Of a stretch of 64,000 nt of DNA, positions 54,919 through 64,000 are shown piece after piece. The notes below the pieces were generated by a model. The model was not told the DNA's origin, made no database searches, and saw nothing but the letters and a program-made list of their open reading frames with translations. This stretch comes from Bacteroidota bacterium. GTDB lineage: Bacteria > Bacteroidota > Bacteroidia > Chitinophagales > Chitinophagaceae. Numbering within the stretch: the stretch's first letter is position 1; every line of letters starts with the position of its first letter. Position numbers and translations under genes: made by a program. The DNA is taken from assembly GCA_018268075.1 (NCBI GenBank), contig JAFDXH010000265.1:1-64000 (forward strand), in the 5' to 3' direction.

Positions 54919-55739
54919 ACCATTTGGATTGAAGGAAAAACTCTGAAGAAATAATTTTTAAATTCGTCTGAAGGTACATTGATGTCTTTTGGATAAAATG
55001 CATACAAAGCACTACCAGTACCGGTCATAGATGCATAAGTAGCGCCGCTTTCATAAAAAAGATTCTTAATGACACGGAATTCAGGGTTCTTTAAAAAAAC
55101 AATTTCTTCAAAATCATTTTTTAATTCATGCTTCCACGTCGTTATAGGTTGTTGAATTATTTCCCTGATGGTTTTGTTGGGTATAGAGGGTGTTATATAA
55201 GAGAAAATATTTTTTGTGGAAATACTTACTCCCGGATAAATAATTGCTAATTGGTATCCTTCCAAGTGGATATTCATGGGGGTTACATATTCTCCACGCC
55301 CACTCACAATCGCCGGCTTGTTGATAATGAAAAAGGGGCAGTCGCTTCCTAACTGTAATGCGTATTCGAATAGGTCTTGGGTGTTTAATTGAAGTGAGAA
55401 TTTGTTGTTCAGTAAGAGTAGCATGTGAGAGCCATTGGATGAGCCACCGCCTAAGCCTGCACCCATAGGGATTGCTTTGTGCAATAAAATTCTTACGGGG
55501 GGGAGATGAGGGAAATCCTTTTTTAATAAATGCCATGCTTTTACTACCAGATTATTTTCATCAGGAGTAAGATCATTTCCGCTGATTTCCAAGGTTGTTT
55601 TATTGGGGACTTCTATGATTTCCAGCGCATCAAATAGCGGTACGGGTAAAAAGAAGGATTCCAGATCATGATACCCGTCGGTTCGTTTTCCGGTAATATT
55701 CAATCCAAGATTGATCTTGCAATCAGGAAAATTTATCAT
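54915..55739 (-). CDS. ispE: 4-diphosphocytidyl-2-C-methyl-D-erythritol kinase
   Basis: A 274-residue GHMP kinase: CKINLGLNITGKRTDGYHDLES at the N-terminus, ATP loop GAGLGGGSSNGS (93-104), and TGTGSALYAFY near the C-terminus. It phosphorylates CDP-ME in the MEP isoprenoid pathway. The C-terminal protease-like gene is coupled to it, 4 bp overlap. The bifunctional nuclease gene stands 40 bp upstream. Confidence 0.92.
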   Translation of the reverse strand: MINFPDCKINLGLNITGKRTDGYHDLESFFLPVPLFDALEIIEVPNKTTLEISGNDLTPDENNLVVKAWHLLKKDFPHLPPVRILLHKAIPMGAGLGGGSSNGSHMLLLLNNKFSLQLNTQDLFEYALQLGSDCPFFIINKPAIVSGRGEYVTPMNIHLEGYQLAIIYPGVSISTKNIFSYITPSIPNKTIREIIQQPITTWKHELKNDFEEIVFLKNPEFRVIKNLFYESGATYASMTGTGSALYAFYPKDINVPSDEFKNYFFRVFPSIQMV

Positions 55740-55779
55740 AAAATAATACCAAGTAGAAAAAGTAATAGTGCTGCAATTA

Positions 55780-56361
55780 TCAACCCTCTTTTCTTCTTTT
55801 TATTTCATCTCTTATAGAAGCAGCTTTAATATAATCTTCATGTTCAAGTACTTCGGCCAAAAGAGATTCGAGTTCCAGAATTGATAATTTTTTTAAATCT
55901 TCATTTTCACTTTCGCTTTGTGATACTACCACTTTTTTCTTCGAATCATCGTCTTCTTTAAGAATACCTGCACTTTCTAAAATGTGATCAAAAGTGTAGA
56001 TGGGACAACCGAACCGAACGGCCAGTGCTACAGCGTCAGAAGTACGAGAATCTATTTCCACTGTTTCTTTTTCTCCGGAGCACACCAGTTTTGAAAAAAA
56101 TATACCTTCCTGCAGATCATTTATGATCACTTCATGAAGATCAATATTGAAGGCAAGCATAAAATTTTTCATCAGATCGTGAGTAAGAGGGCGGCTAGGT
56201 TGCATTCGCTCGAGTGCCACAGCTATAGCCTGTGCCTCAAAGCCGCCTATCACTATTGGAAGGCGCCTTAGACCATTTACTTCGCCCAGTACAACTGCAT
56301 AACTATGCGTTTGCGTAATACTGTGCGAAAGGGCAACAATTTCCAATTCTATTTTCTTCAT
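55780..56361 (-). CDS. Bifunctional nuclease (DUF151) with UVR motif
   Basis: A 193-residue protein. Residues 1-135 form the bifunctional nuclease domain (LPIVIGGFEAQAIAVAL; SRTSDAVALAVRFGCPIY). A charged linker is followed by a UvrB/UvrC-like motif at 155-190 (LLAEVLEHEDYIKAASIRDEIKRR). This domain pair is common in Bacteroidota. DNase/RNase activity is known for plant relatives; here the role is unknown. Confidence 0.9.
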   Translation of the reverse strand: MKKIELEIVALSHSITQTHSYAVVLGEVNGLRRLPIVIGGFEAQAIAVALERMQPSRPLTHDLMKNFMLAFNIDLHEVIINDLQEGIFFSKLVCSGEKETVEIDSRTSDAVALAVRFGCPIYTFDHILESAGILKEDDDSKKKVVVSQSESENEDLKKLSILELESLLAEVLEHEDYIKAASIRDEIKRRKEG

Positions 56362-56424
56362 TCTATCTCTATATTTTTTTCTTCCTCACACAAATATATT
56401 TGATTATGAGCCATCGGCAAAAAG

Positions 56425-57384
56425 CTATGATTTCATTTTTTTTACTGCCTCTGTAATTTTGGGTACTACTTCAAAGGCATCGCCAACAATTCCATAATCT
56501 GCGGCTTTAAAAAATGGCGCTTCGGGATCTTTATTTATTACTACTATCGTTTTACTTCTGTTTACTCCTGCCAGGTGCTGAATAGCGCCACTTATACCAA
56601 TTGCGATATATAAGTTTGGCGCGATAGCCAATCCCGTCTGGCCTACATGCTCATGATGAGGCCTCCAGTCGCTATCGCTTACTGGCCGGCTACAGGCTGT
56701 TGCGGCGCCTAATTCTTTTGCCAGATCAGTCACTATTCCCCAATTTTCAGGGCCCTTTAATCCACGGCCGCCACTTACTACTATCTCTGCTTCAGCTAAA
56801 GGAATTTCACCTGAAACCTTATCTACTTTCACCACTTTCACTCTGGATCCTGGAATCTCTAATGAGATGGGAACTACCTCTGCATCGCCTTCCTTTTCTA
56901 CAGGTTTAAATGCATTGGCATTTAGAGATATAACCTTAATGGCTGACTTAATAGATACATTGGCAAATGCTTTACCACTAAATACATTTTTCTTTACAAC
57001 AAATCCTTCGGAAAGGTCAGGCAATGAAACGGCACCAGTAACAAGGCCAGCTTTTAATCTTACAGACAATCTGGGTGCAATAGCTTTTCCATTAAAATTA
57101 TTAGAAAAAATGATGACTGTAGCGTTTAGGCTTGTGGCAGCTTCAGCTATCAGGTGTGTGAATACATCGTCATCAAAATTATTTAGCCGGTCATCCTCAA
57201 GGGTATGCACCTTTTTTAATCCATATTTTCCTAAGGATTTTAATTCATCATTTGTTTTACCAAAAACTATCCCTTCAGCGCTGGTATTCATTTTCTCTGC
57301 AATGGCGCTTCCATAAGCAGCTGCTTCAAATGAACTTTTTTTTATGTGTCCTTCGGATTGATCTAGAAATATTAGTATGCTCAT
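56425..57384 (-). CDS. etfA: Electron transfer flavoprotein subunit alpha
   Basis: A 319-residue protein; the C-terminal FAD domain has GGRGLKGPENW, SRPVSDSDWRPHHEHVGQTG and IGISGAIQHLAG, all typical ETF alpha. It accepts electrons from acyl-CoA dehydrogenases together with the beta subunit encoded just upstream (116 bp gap). An ETF-QO gene is not in the window. Confidence 0.93.
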   Translation of the reverse strand: MSILIFLDQSEGHIKKSSFEAAAYGSAIAEKMNTSAEGIVFGKTNDELKSLGKYGLKKVHTLEDDRLNNFDDDVFTHLIAEAATSLNATVIIFSNNFNGKAIAPRLSVRLKAGLVTGAVSLPDLSEGFVVKKNVFSGKAFANVSIKSAIKVISLNANAFKPVEKEGDAEVVPISLEIPGSRVKVVKVDKVSGEIPLAEAEIVVSGGRGLKGPENWGIVTDLAKELGAATACSRPVSDSDWRPHHEHVGQTGLAIAPNLYIAIGISGAIQHLAGVNRSKTIVVINKDPEAPFFKAADYGIVGDAFEVVPKITEAVKKMKS

Positions 57385-57500
57385 TTTTTTGAATGTTGAA
57401 TTATGGGTTTAGTATTAAAACGTACTTGCCATAAAAATTAAAACTATGATATAAGGCGTTGTTTTTTTTATTTTATTGTTTATCTATTTTTGGAGAATGC

Positions 57501-58244
57501 TTAAATAACTTTCGCTTCTTCGTGCAGCAATCTTACCAACTCTTCGGGCTGGTCAGCAGGTATCATTTTAACGCCTGATTTTGCCGGAGGCATTTCAAAA
57601 GAAACTATTTCAGTAAGTGTAGCGGCTTCTATAGGTTCGCGCACATTAAGTGGTTTGGTACGTGCTGCCATGATCCCTCGCATATTAGGAATTCGTTGCT
57701 CTGCCATACCTTTCTGGCAGCTCACCACCAATGGTAGTGATACTTCATCTACTTCTTCGCCACCTTCGATTTCCCTATTAACAGTTGCCATATTCTGATT
57801 GAGCGAAAACTGAGTTGCGAGGGAAATAAAAGGCATTTCTAACAGCTCAGCTACCATGCCCCCTATGGAAGACCCATTATAATCAATGGTTTCTTTTCCG
57901 GTAAAGATTAGGTCGTATTGGTTTTCCTTTGCAATAGCAGCGATTTGTGATGCAATATAATAATCATCAGTACTGGTAGTGTTTACACGAATGGCTTCAT
58001 CGCCACCAAGGGCTAATGCTTTGCGAATAATAGGATCAGCATCTGCCGGGCCTATATTTATTAGATGCAATACGGTGGAAGGGTCAGCCTCTTTTAGCTG
58101 AATTGCTCTTACCAATGCGTACCATTCATCATAAGGGTTTATGATAAACTGAACACCTGCTTCTGCAAATTTCGTATTGTTATCAGTGAAGGCTATTTTT
58201 GCCGTGGTGTCGGGCGTTTTGCTTATGCAAACTAATATTTTCAT
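57501..58244 (-). CDS. etfB: Electron transfer flavoprotein subunit beta
   Basis: A 247-residue protein from ATG 58244, which starts MKILVCISKTPDT as the family does; the frame from 58310 adds 22 residues without homology. It has the AMP-binding GKETIDYNGSSIGGMVAEL region and the KPLNV/MMAARTKPL end. It is the partner of the alpha subunit that follows. Confidence 0.92.
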   Translation of the reverse strand: MKILVCISKTPDTTAKIAFTDNNTKFAEAGVQFIINPYDEWYALVRAIQLKEADPSTVLHLINIGPADADPIIRKALALGGDEAIRVNTTSTDDYYIASQIAAIAKENQYDLIFTGKETIDYNGSSIGGMVAELLEMPFISLATQFSLNQNMATVNREIEGGEEVDEVSLPLVVSCQKGMAEQRIPNMRGIMAARTKPLNVREPIEAATLTEIVSFEMPPAKSGVKMIPADQPEELVRLLHEEAKVI

Positions 58245-58415
58245 GTTCTTTTTTTGAAGCCGCGAAGATACTAAGGAATAAAAACTTAAAAAAGTATTTG
58301 ATGAAGGCAAAAATGTTTAAAGTATTTCAGAAAATAAAGCCGGCAACCTATTTTCGGCAGTGAGTATAATTAGAAAAATGCAAAAGAATTTATTTAAGCC
58401 CATACATTTACTGTA

Positions 58416-59777
58416 ATGCCACTACTCGATACCTTTATTGATTTTATAAAAGAAAATGCCCTTTTTAAAAAGGATGACTATTTGATACTTGCGGTAAGTG
58501 GTGGGCTTGATTCTGTAATATTGACACACCTCTGTATTCAGGCGAAATTTGATTTTGAAATTGCGCACTGCAATTTTTGCCTGAGAGGTGCAGAAAGCGA
58601 CCGCGATGAAGATTTTGTAAGAGCTCTTGCTATTGAATACCAGATTCCATTTAATTTAAAAAAATTTGACACCATCAGGTTTGCTGAAGAAGGAAAGATT
58701 AGTACCCAGGTGGCCGCGCGACAATTAAGGTATAGTTGGTTTGATGAATTGATTGCAGATCGAAAAAAACATAATGTTTCTAATGCCAATGTGTTTCTTG
58801 CTACAGCGCACCATGCTAACGACGATATTGAAACGCTTCTAATGAATTTTTTCAAGGGTACCGGAATAAAAGGTCTGTCGGGTATTCCTGTAAAGCAAGG
58901 CCACATTGTGCGGCCATTATTATTTGCTACAAGAGAAGAGTTGAAGCTTTTTGCAAGTATCAATACCTATTCTTTTGTGGAGGACTCATCCAATACATCA
59001 GATAAGTACACCCGAAATTATTTTCGCAATCAATTAATTCCCGGTATCAGGAAGGTTTTTCCGGAGGTAGAAAATAATTTATTAAAAAATCTGGAGCGGT
59101 TTGAAGGAATAAAAGAAATCTATGAGGAAGCAATAGAGGCAAAGCGGAAAAAAATAGCAGAAATAAAAGGCGACGAATTGCACATTCCTATTTTAAAATT
59201 GCAAAAGGAAGTAGCATACAAGACCCTCTTATACGAAATCATTAAAGATTACGGTTTCACATCAGGGCAGCTTACAGAAGCGCTAAAACTACTTTCTGCA
59301 GAAAATGGAAAGTACATTACTTCTATTACGCACAGGATTATACGGAGCCGTAACTGGCTAATCATAGCGCCATTAAATTTCTTAAACTCGGCGCACATAT
59401 TGATAGAGCGAGATGATAGAAAAATTTTATTTAAAGAAGGCGAGGTAACTCTTAAAGTATCAAAAAATATTTTTAAGGATCAATTATTTATTTCCGGGAA
59501 GGAAACAGCAAATTTGGATTGGGCTAAACTTCAATTCCCATTAATCCTGAGGCCATGGAAAAGCGGGGATTATTTTTACCCATTTGGTATGAAGCACAAA
59601 AAAAAATTAAATAAATTTTTTGCAGACAGCAAACTTTCAATAACGGAAAGAGAAAAGATATGGGTTATTGAAAGCGGAAAGCGAATCGTCTGGATAGTAG
59701 GTGTCAGAATTGATGACCGGTTTAAAATTTTACCCTCAACTAAAGAATACCTTCGGCTTCAATTTACGGAGTTGTAA
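58416..59777 (+). CDS. tilS: tRNA(Ile)-lysidine synthase
   Basis: A 453-residue PP-loop ligase: SGGLDS at 28-33, AHCNFCLRGAESDRDEDFV and TAHHANDDIETLLMNFFKGTG, then a C-terminal TilS domain (LRPWKSGDYFYPFGMKHKKKLNKFF). It modifies C34 of tRNA-Ile so that it reads AUA. It overlaps the convergent rhomboid gene end by 14 bp. Confidence 0.93.
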   Translation: MPLLDTFIDFIKENALFKKDDYLILAVSGGLDSVILTHLCIQAKFDFEIAHCNFCLRGAESDRDEDFVRALAIEYQIPFNLKKFDTIRFAEEGKISTQVAARQLRYSWFDELIADRKKHNVSNANVFLATAHHANDDIETLLMNFFKGTGIKGLSGIPVKQGHIVRPLLFATREELKLFASINTYSFVEDSSNTSDKYTRNYFRNQLIPGIRKVFPEVENNLLKNLERFEGIKEIYEEAIEAKRKKIAEIKGDELHIPILKLQKEVAYKTLLYEIIKDYGFTSGQLTEALKLLSAENGKYITSITHRIIRSRNWLIIAPLNFLNSAHILIERDDRKILFKEGEVTLKVSKNIFKDQLFISGKETANLDWAKLQFPLILRPWKSGDYFYPFGMKHKKKLNKFFADSKLSITEREKIWVIESGKRIVWIVGVRIDDRFKILPSTKEYLRLQFTEL

Positions 59778-60420
59778 ATAAATTTTTGAGATTGAGCCCT
59801 TTTACCTTCTCAATGAACTGATCGAGCAAAGGGTAGGAGGAAAACATTTTAACTGCAACAATCATAAAAACAACTCCAAATAAAGCACCCCAGATGTGGG
59901 CGCCATGATTGATGGACGACCCGCCTTTTTTTCCGAGAAAATATGAAATAATTAAAAACAGGATTCCAAACAGAAACCCCGGTATATATATAGGTATAAA
60001 AAGAAGGCCAATTCCTTGCATAGGATCTACCATTATGTAGGCGAATACCACAGCAGAAACTGCTCCTGAAGCTCCAAGACTGCGGTAGTATTGGTTATTT
60101 TTATGTTTAAAGTAGTCGGGTATTACACTGGCTATAAGTGATAGAAAGTACAAGAGCACAAAAAATAATTTCCCTTGCCCTGGGAAAAGTAGGATGAAAA
60201 CCTTTTCTAATATGCCGCCAAAAAGGTAAAAGGCATACATATTAAAAAAGAGGTGCGATAGGTCGGCATGCAAAAATCCATAACTTATAAAGCGGTAATA
60301 TTGATTATGCTGTGCTATTGCAGGTGGATAAAAAATTAGATCGTTCATTACCTTGGGCGAATAAAAGGCGATAACACTGATAATGACTGTGATGATGATT
60401 AATAATAAGGTAAGTGGCAC
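59764..60420 (-). CDS. Rhomboid-family intramembrane serine protease
   Basis: A 218-residue membrane protein with six hydrophobic segments. The active Ser118 is in LGASGAVSAVV, His175 is in HGAHIWGALFG, and the family HADLSHLFFNMYAFYLFG loop precedes them. It cleaves membrane protein substrates that are unknown here. It lacks extra soluble domains. Confidence 0.9.
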   Translation of the reverse strand: MPLTLLLIIITVIISVIAFYSPKVMNDLIFYPPAIAQHNQYYRFISYGFLHADLSHLFFNMYAFYLFGGILEKVFILLFPGQGKLFFVLLYFLSLIASVIPDYFKHKNNQYYRSLGASGAVSAVVFAYIMVDPMQGIGLLFIPIYIPGFLFGILFLIISYFLGKKGGSSINHGAHIWGALFGVVFMIVAVKMFSSYPLLDQFIEKVKGLNLKNLFTTP

Positions 60421-60502
60421 GGTACTATTTTTTTTATAAAGAAATCAACAAAGGTTTTCAAATAAAAAGTATTGCTAAGGATATGACAAACGTACTGAAA
60501 AC

Positions 60503-60973
60503 CTATGAATGATGATATTTTTCATTTCTTAAAATGGTACAGGCTCTATAGATTTGCTCGGCAAGCACCAAACGCACCAGTTGATGAGGGAATACCAGAT
60601 GTGAAAGGCTCCATTTAATATTACTTCTATTTAATACCGTCTCATGTATTCCATAAGCGCCACCAATTAAAAATATAAGATTTCTTGTGCTTTCGTTGGC
60701 TTTCTTTTGTATTAGTTCTGCCAGTTGTGGCGATGAAAATTGTTTGCCATTTTCGTCAAGAGCAATAAGGATATCGTCTGTGGATAGAAGTGAAAGAATT
60801 TTTTTGCCTTCTTCCATTTTTATATTTTCAGCATTTTTTACATCTTCCTTTGCAGAAGGAATGATTTTCCATTGTATGGGGAAATAATGAGCAATGCGTT
60901 TGGTAAAAAGCATTGTTCCTTCTTTCACGTAAGATTCATGCGCTTTGCCAACAGACCAAAAGTGGATTTTCAT
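60503..60973 (-). CDS. rlmH: 23S rRNA (pseudouridine-1915-N3)-methyltransferase RlmH
   Basis: A 156-residue SPOUT methyltransferase from ATG 60973 (MKIHFWSVGK, as in the family); a GTG two codons earlier is possible. LIFLIGGAYGI and the C-terminal knot LSHLVFPHQLVRLVLAEQIYRACTILRNEKYHH (in parts) are diagnostic. It methylates pseudouridine 1915 in 23S rRNA of the 70S ribosome. Confidence 0.93.
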   Translation of the reverse strand: MKIHFWSVGKAHESYVKEGTMLFTKRIAHYFPIQWKIIPSAKEDVKNAENIKMEEGKKILSLLSTDDILIALDENGKQFSSPQLAELIQKKANESTRNLIFLIGGAYGIHETVLNRSNIKWSLSHLVFPHQLVRLVLAEQIYRACTILRNEKYHHS

Positions 60974-61256
60974 AAGCACAAATTTAGTGGGAAATTAAGG
61001 TGGGAGGTTGAATATTCTATGTGGTAGTATTTTTAATTGTGGTTATGTATTACCAAACTGAATTATAAATTAGTAAAAAATTGGGGGGCAAATAGGTGCT
61101 TATATAGTTATACTAAATTAAATTCAAAAAAAAAATGTGGGAAAGTACATTCAGATTTCTGACGAATGAAGGAGTAGAGCAGGTTTCATTCAGTTAATTT
61201 TGTGAAACTCCAAGATTAAAAAAAAGATATATGGTTTCGTTTTGTATCCTATTGTA

Positions 61257-62129
61257 TTAAGATTGGGAACATAGGCTTGCAGCACCTATCAATGCTGCTT
61301 CCTCGCCAAGCCTTGCCTGTAATAGTTGAACATTTATTGAATTGTTTTTTAAAAAGAGCTGAGTGTCATTTATGAATAAATCCCATGCCTTAATAATATT
61401 GCCACCAATAATTACTTTTTCTGTCTGGTGTTTTTTACAAAATGAACTTAATACCTCACCAAGGTTCTGTCCAAACCCTGTGAAAATAGAAGCTGCATTA
61501 GAATCAGAAGTAGCCATATCCCTAATTTCTTTTACATTTTTTGCAGATATACCTGTCAATTCTTTATAGCGTGAGATAAACCATCTTGTGGATAAATAAT
61601 CCTCTGCGGTACCATTCTTAAATGCAGTACAATAGAGGTCGCCTTCAGAAATGACTCCATTTGTCCAAGTTGCGGAACCCAATCCTGTACCGAGTGTAAG
61701 TCCTGCTAAGTGCGTACAATTTTCAATTTCGTCTGCACAAAATATTTCACCCTTTAGAAAGCTGCTGGCATCATTCATCATAAATATATCTTCATGATTT
61801 ATGTCTAACCTACTTGCAATTAGTTCTTTTACATTGAGTAAGTAAAGTGATTCATATTTATCCAGATCTTTTATCAAGCTGATACCTTTATCATAATCAA
61901 AGGGGCCAGGTATAGCGATTCCGATTTTTCGAGGCATTTGGGAGCCGTAAGTTTTGCAAACAAGTAGTGCATCAGTCCATTCTCTTATAACCTCATCCGC
62001 TGTTCCTTTGGAATTTACTGGATAGCGAACTAAAGATTCGCGAATGATAGAATGAGATTTCAGGTCTATCTGTGCGGCAGTAATGTGAGAGCCGCCGATA
62101 TCAACTCCTATAACAATGTTATTGCTCAT
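61257..62129 (-). CDS. ROK-family sugar kinase
   Basis: A 290-residue kinase with ATP phosphate motif GVDIGGSH (8-15), IAIPGPFDY and GLTLGTGLGS. The zinc-binding CxCGxxGC motif typical of many ROK proteins is absent. It lies 47 bp behind a GH92 mannosidase gene and is probably co-transcribed; a role in phosphorylating the freed sugar (mannose or glucose) is inference from context. Confidence 0.87.
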   Translation of the reverse strand: MSNNIVIGVDIGGSHITAAQIDLKSHSIIRESLVRYPVNSKGTADEVIREWTDALLVCKTYGSQMPRKIGIAIPGPFDYDKGISLIKDLDKYESLYLLNVKELIASRLDINHEDIFMMNDASSFLKGEIFCADEIENCTHLAGLTLGTGLGSATWTNGVISEGDLYCTAFKNGTAEDYLSTRWFISRYKELTGISAKNVKEIRDMATSDSNAASIFTGFGQNLGEVLSSFCKKHQTEKVIIGGNIIKAWDLFINDTQLFLKNNSINVQLLQARLGEEAALIGAASLCSQS

Positions 62130-62176
62130 TTACAAGATTTTTTAGGATAGTACATGGTACTTTATTGTATGTTTTT

Positions 62177-64000
62177 TTATTTAACTGTTGGAGGTAAATT
62201 TCCTATGCCCCATGATTTGTTGGGTTGGGGGCCAAGCCATATTTCCAGAGTACCGCCCTTTGCAAATTCTTTATGAGTAAACCAGAAATTATTCAATTCC
62301 TTATCATTTAGTTGTACTTTTTGAATGTAACAGTTTTCTTTAGAATTGTTATGAGTAATGATCTGGAATTGTTTACCGCTATAATAGGCGGTATCCAGTT
62401 TAATAGTAATATCATCGAATATAGGACTTGTAATTTCGTAAACAGGGGTGGCGGAAGTGTTGCCCTGCAAACTAAATAGCCCCATAGACATTAAGGCACT
62501 CAATGCGCCCATCTGGCCTTGGTCTTCATCATGGCCGCCATAGCCCAGATCAGGCGTGATTCCTCCATAAGCTTGCTCTCTTACCCTTCGCACCCAATAC
62601 TGTGAAAGCCAGGGGTGGCCTGCATAATTAAATACGTGAGCATTTGATAACCCGGGTTGGTTAGCATAGCTCACATATCCGTCATTATAGGCAAACACAA
62701 AATCTTCAGGCGCCGCTTTTTCAAATGCAAAGTTTAATTTGCTGCAAAGGGTATCATTGCCACCCATTAGCGATGCCAACCCTGGTATATCTTGTGATAC
62801 ACCCCACGTAGCTTGCCATGCATTAGCTTCGATCCAGCCTGCACCGCTCAATGGATCGTGATGAGTAAAATTGCCATTTTTGTCTTTAGGAAACAAAAGG
62901 TTCTGGGTAGGATCAAAACAATTTTTCCAGCTTTGTGATCTTTTTAAAAAATAATTATAGTCTTTCTTTTTACCCAGTTTAAAGGCCATTTGAGCAACTG
63001 CCCAATCTTGGAAAGAAGCCTCTATTGTTATACCGGCATTATCTTTCCACCAACCGTTTTTTATGTAAAATTTAATATCATCACTGCTGCCAAGCATACC
63101 GCCCGGCATCTGGTTTCTTTTAAGAACATCAAAAGCATGGTTCTGATCAACTTTGGTTAACAACCCTTGTTGAAAAGTTCCTACAACGAGGTTCAAGGTT
63201 GGATTACTGGTCATGATATAGGAATATCCTCCACCTGAAGGGCCTCTTGGCAGCAGGCCGCCGTTATCTGCATATTGTATCATTGACGAAGACATTTCAT
63301 CTTGAACTTGAGGCCATGCTAATCCCCACAATATATTCAGGTTCCATTGTGAAAGCCAGAATGCGTCAGAATTATACATGTGATACTTGGGCTTACCACT
63401 TTTGTCTTTTGGTAAAGTCATCACTTTAAAAACTGCATTGGTAAAAGTGCCATCTCTTTTGCCTGTTGTTCTATCCGGATAATCTCCGGATACATCATCT
63501 ATTTTTTGCCGACCTAAAAGCACATGCCACAGGTCTGTATAAAATTTAATTTTTTGATCTGCTGATTTATCCTTGATATCAATTTTTCCCAGCCAGTCAT
63601 TCCAAACTCTTCTGCTATCATTTCTTACCTCATCAAAATTCCAAGTGTTGCATTCATCATTTAAATTCTTTCTAGCATTGTCAATATTGGTATATGAAAT
63701 GGCAATTTTCATTTTGATTTCATCGCCTGCCTTTACATCATATTTTGCTGCTACCCCTACGCTATCTCCGTTCACTTGATTTATCCCTGTCAATAATTCC
63801 TTTCCTTTCCACCCATCCAATGATTTGGCTTCTTTATCAAGTTGAATAACAAAATAAATTTTTACATCTTTGGGACCGCCCCAATATCTTTTAACAGAGC
63901 TAAAAGAACCTTCAAATTCTTTATCATTTATTTTTTTTATTTCTGCATTAGTCATGGTACTGTTTCCTACATATCCGCCAAGGTTTACGAGTATTTGCGT
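62177..64000 (-). CDS. GH92 family alpha-mannosidase (5' end outside window)
   Basis: The frame is open to the right edge (codons before the Met at 63955 read ILVNLGGYVGNST, typical GH92), so the start is beyond 64000. The visible 600 codons cover the end of the N-terminal beta-sandwich and the catalytic domain: DLWHVLLGRQ, SDAFWLSQWNLNILWGLAWP, DEDQGQMGALSALMSMGLF. There is no discoidin or chitobiase-like tail, unlike the other GH92 protein. It should remove terminal alpha-mannose outside the cytoplasm. The ROK kinase follows. Confidence 0.92.
   Translation of the reverse strand, partial: TQILVNLGGYVGNSTMTNAEIKKINDKEFEGSFSSVKRYWGGPKDVKIYFVIQLDKEAKSLDGWKGKELLTGINQVNGDSVGVAAKYDVKAGDEIKMKIAISYTNIDNARKNLNDECNTWNFDEVRNDSRRVWNDWLGKIDIKDKSADQKIKFYTDLWHVLLGRQKIDDVSGDYPDRTTGKRDGTFTNAVFKVMTLPKDKSGKPKYHMYNSDAFWLSQWNLNILWGLAWPQVQDEMSSSMIQYADNGGLLPRGPSGGGYSYIMTSNPTLNLVVGTFQQGLLTKVDQNHAFDVLKRNQMPGGMLGSSDDIKFYIKNGWWKDNAGITIEASFQDWAVAQMAFKLGKKKDYNYFLKRSQSWKNCFDPTQNLLFPKDKNGNFTHHDPLSGAGWIEANAWQATWGVSQDIPGLASLMGGNDTLCSKLNFAFEKAAPEDFVFAYNDGYVSYANQPGLSNAHVFNYAGHPWLSQYWVRRVREQAYGGITPDLGYGGHDEDQGQMGALSALMSMGLFSLQGNTSATPVYEITSPIFDDITIKLDTAYYSGKQFQIITHNNSKENCYIQKVQLNDKELNNFWFTHKEFAKGGTLEIWLGPQPNKSWGIGNLPPTVK

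Noticed and set aside
56867-57316. 149-codon frame antisense to etfA
   Set aside because: A shadow of the well-conserved ETF alpha gene; no motif.
61139-61201. 20-codon frame after ATG in the gap between rlmH and the ROK gene
   Set aside because: Too short and without support; the TAATTTTG at 61195 has no -33 box and no downstream + strand gene.

Overview
The window looks like a chromosomal piece of a Bacteroidota bacterium, most likely a member of the Chitinophagaceae. The grounds are AT-rich DNA, several secreted proteins with C-terminal type IX secretion (T9SS) sorting domains, promoters of the TTG-N19/20-TAnnTTTG type, few Shine-Dalgarno sequences, paired GH92 mannosidases, a bacilliredoxin-like YtxJ, and DAP-type peptidoglycan recycling (Mpl). 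I saw no rRNA, tRNA, CRISPR array or transposase. Both ends cut genes: the left end enters a PKD-repeat surface protein and the right end cuts a GH92 mannosidase.

Region by region. 1-8.3 kb: the PKD-repeat protein, then a leftward four-gene set (HAD phosphatase, UbiA-type phosphoribosyl-polyprenol synthase, multi-pass membrane protein, methyltransferase) that resembles a lipid-linked sugar module, then two rightward secreted T9SS proteins (SGNH esterase, LamG). 8.3-12.7 kb: YtxJ, a 39-residue lipoprotein missed by ordinary size cut-offs, Mpl, a DnaQ-like exonuclease, a polyprenol-phosphate sugar transferase and an FkbM methyltransferase. 12.7-18.1 kb: XerD and a cell-envelope block (VanX-like dipeptidase, L,D-transpeptidase lipoprotein, RlpA-like protein, OmpA/TSP3 protein).

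18.2-33.9 kb: the most distinctive part. A sensor kinase and a sigma-54-type NtrC-family regulator are read leftward. To the right lie a 64-codon gene and a tripartite efflux locus: HlyD-like adaptor, ABC ATPase, three FtsX/MacB-type permeases, a second ATPase and a TolC-like protein. Two matching arrays, each an upstream repeat about 71-72 bp before a TGGCAC element, stand before the small gene and before the adaptor gene. They are good candidates for the regulator's sites. A four-helix-bundle gene sits antisense inside the efflux operon and is flanked by short simple repeats.

33.9-48.7 kb: GH92 mannosidase, nitroreductase, TlpA-like oxidoreductase, PdhB, PruA, pyrimidine genes (pyrR, pyrB, pyrE), coaD, a thioesterase, a DUF2975/DUF2975/XRE cassette behind a perfect 19-bp inverted repeat, and a NUDIX hydrolase. 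48.7-49.7 kb is an AT-rich stretch without a convincing gene. 49.7-64 kb: a small FN3-like secreted protein, a BlaR1/BlaI pair with a candidate operator, cytidine deaminase, ornithine aminotransferase, IspE, bifunctional nuclease, ETF alpha and beta, TilS, rhomboid protease, RlmH, a ROK sugar kinase and the partial GH92 enzyme.
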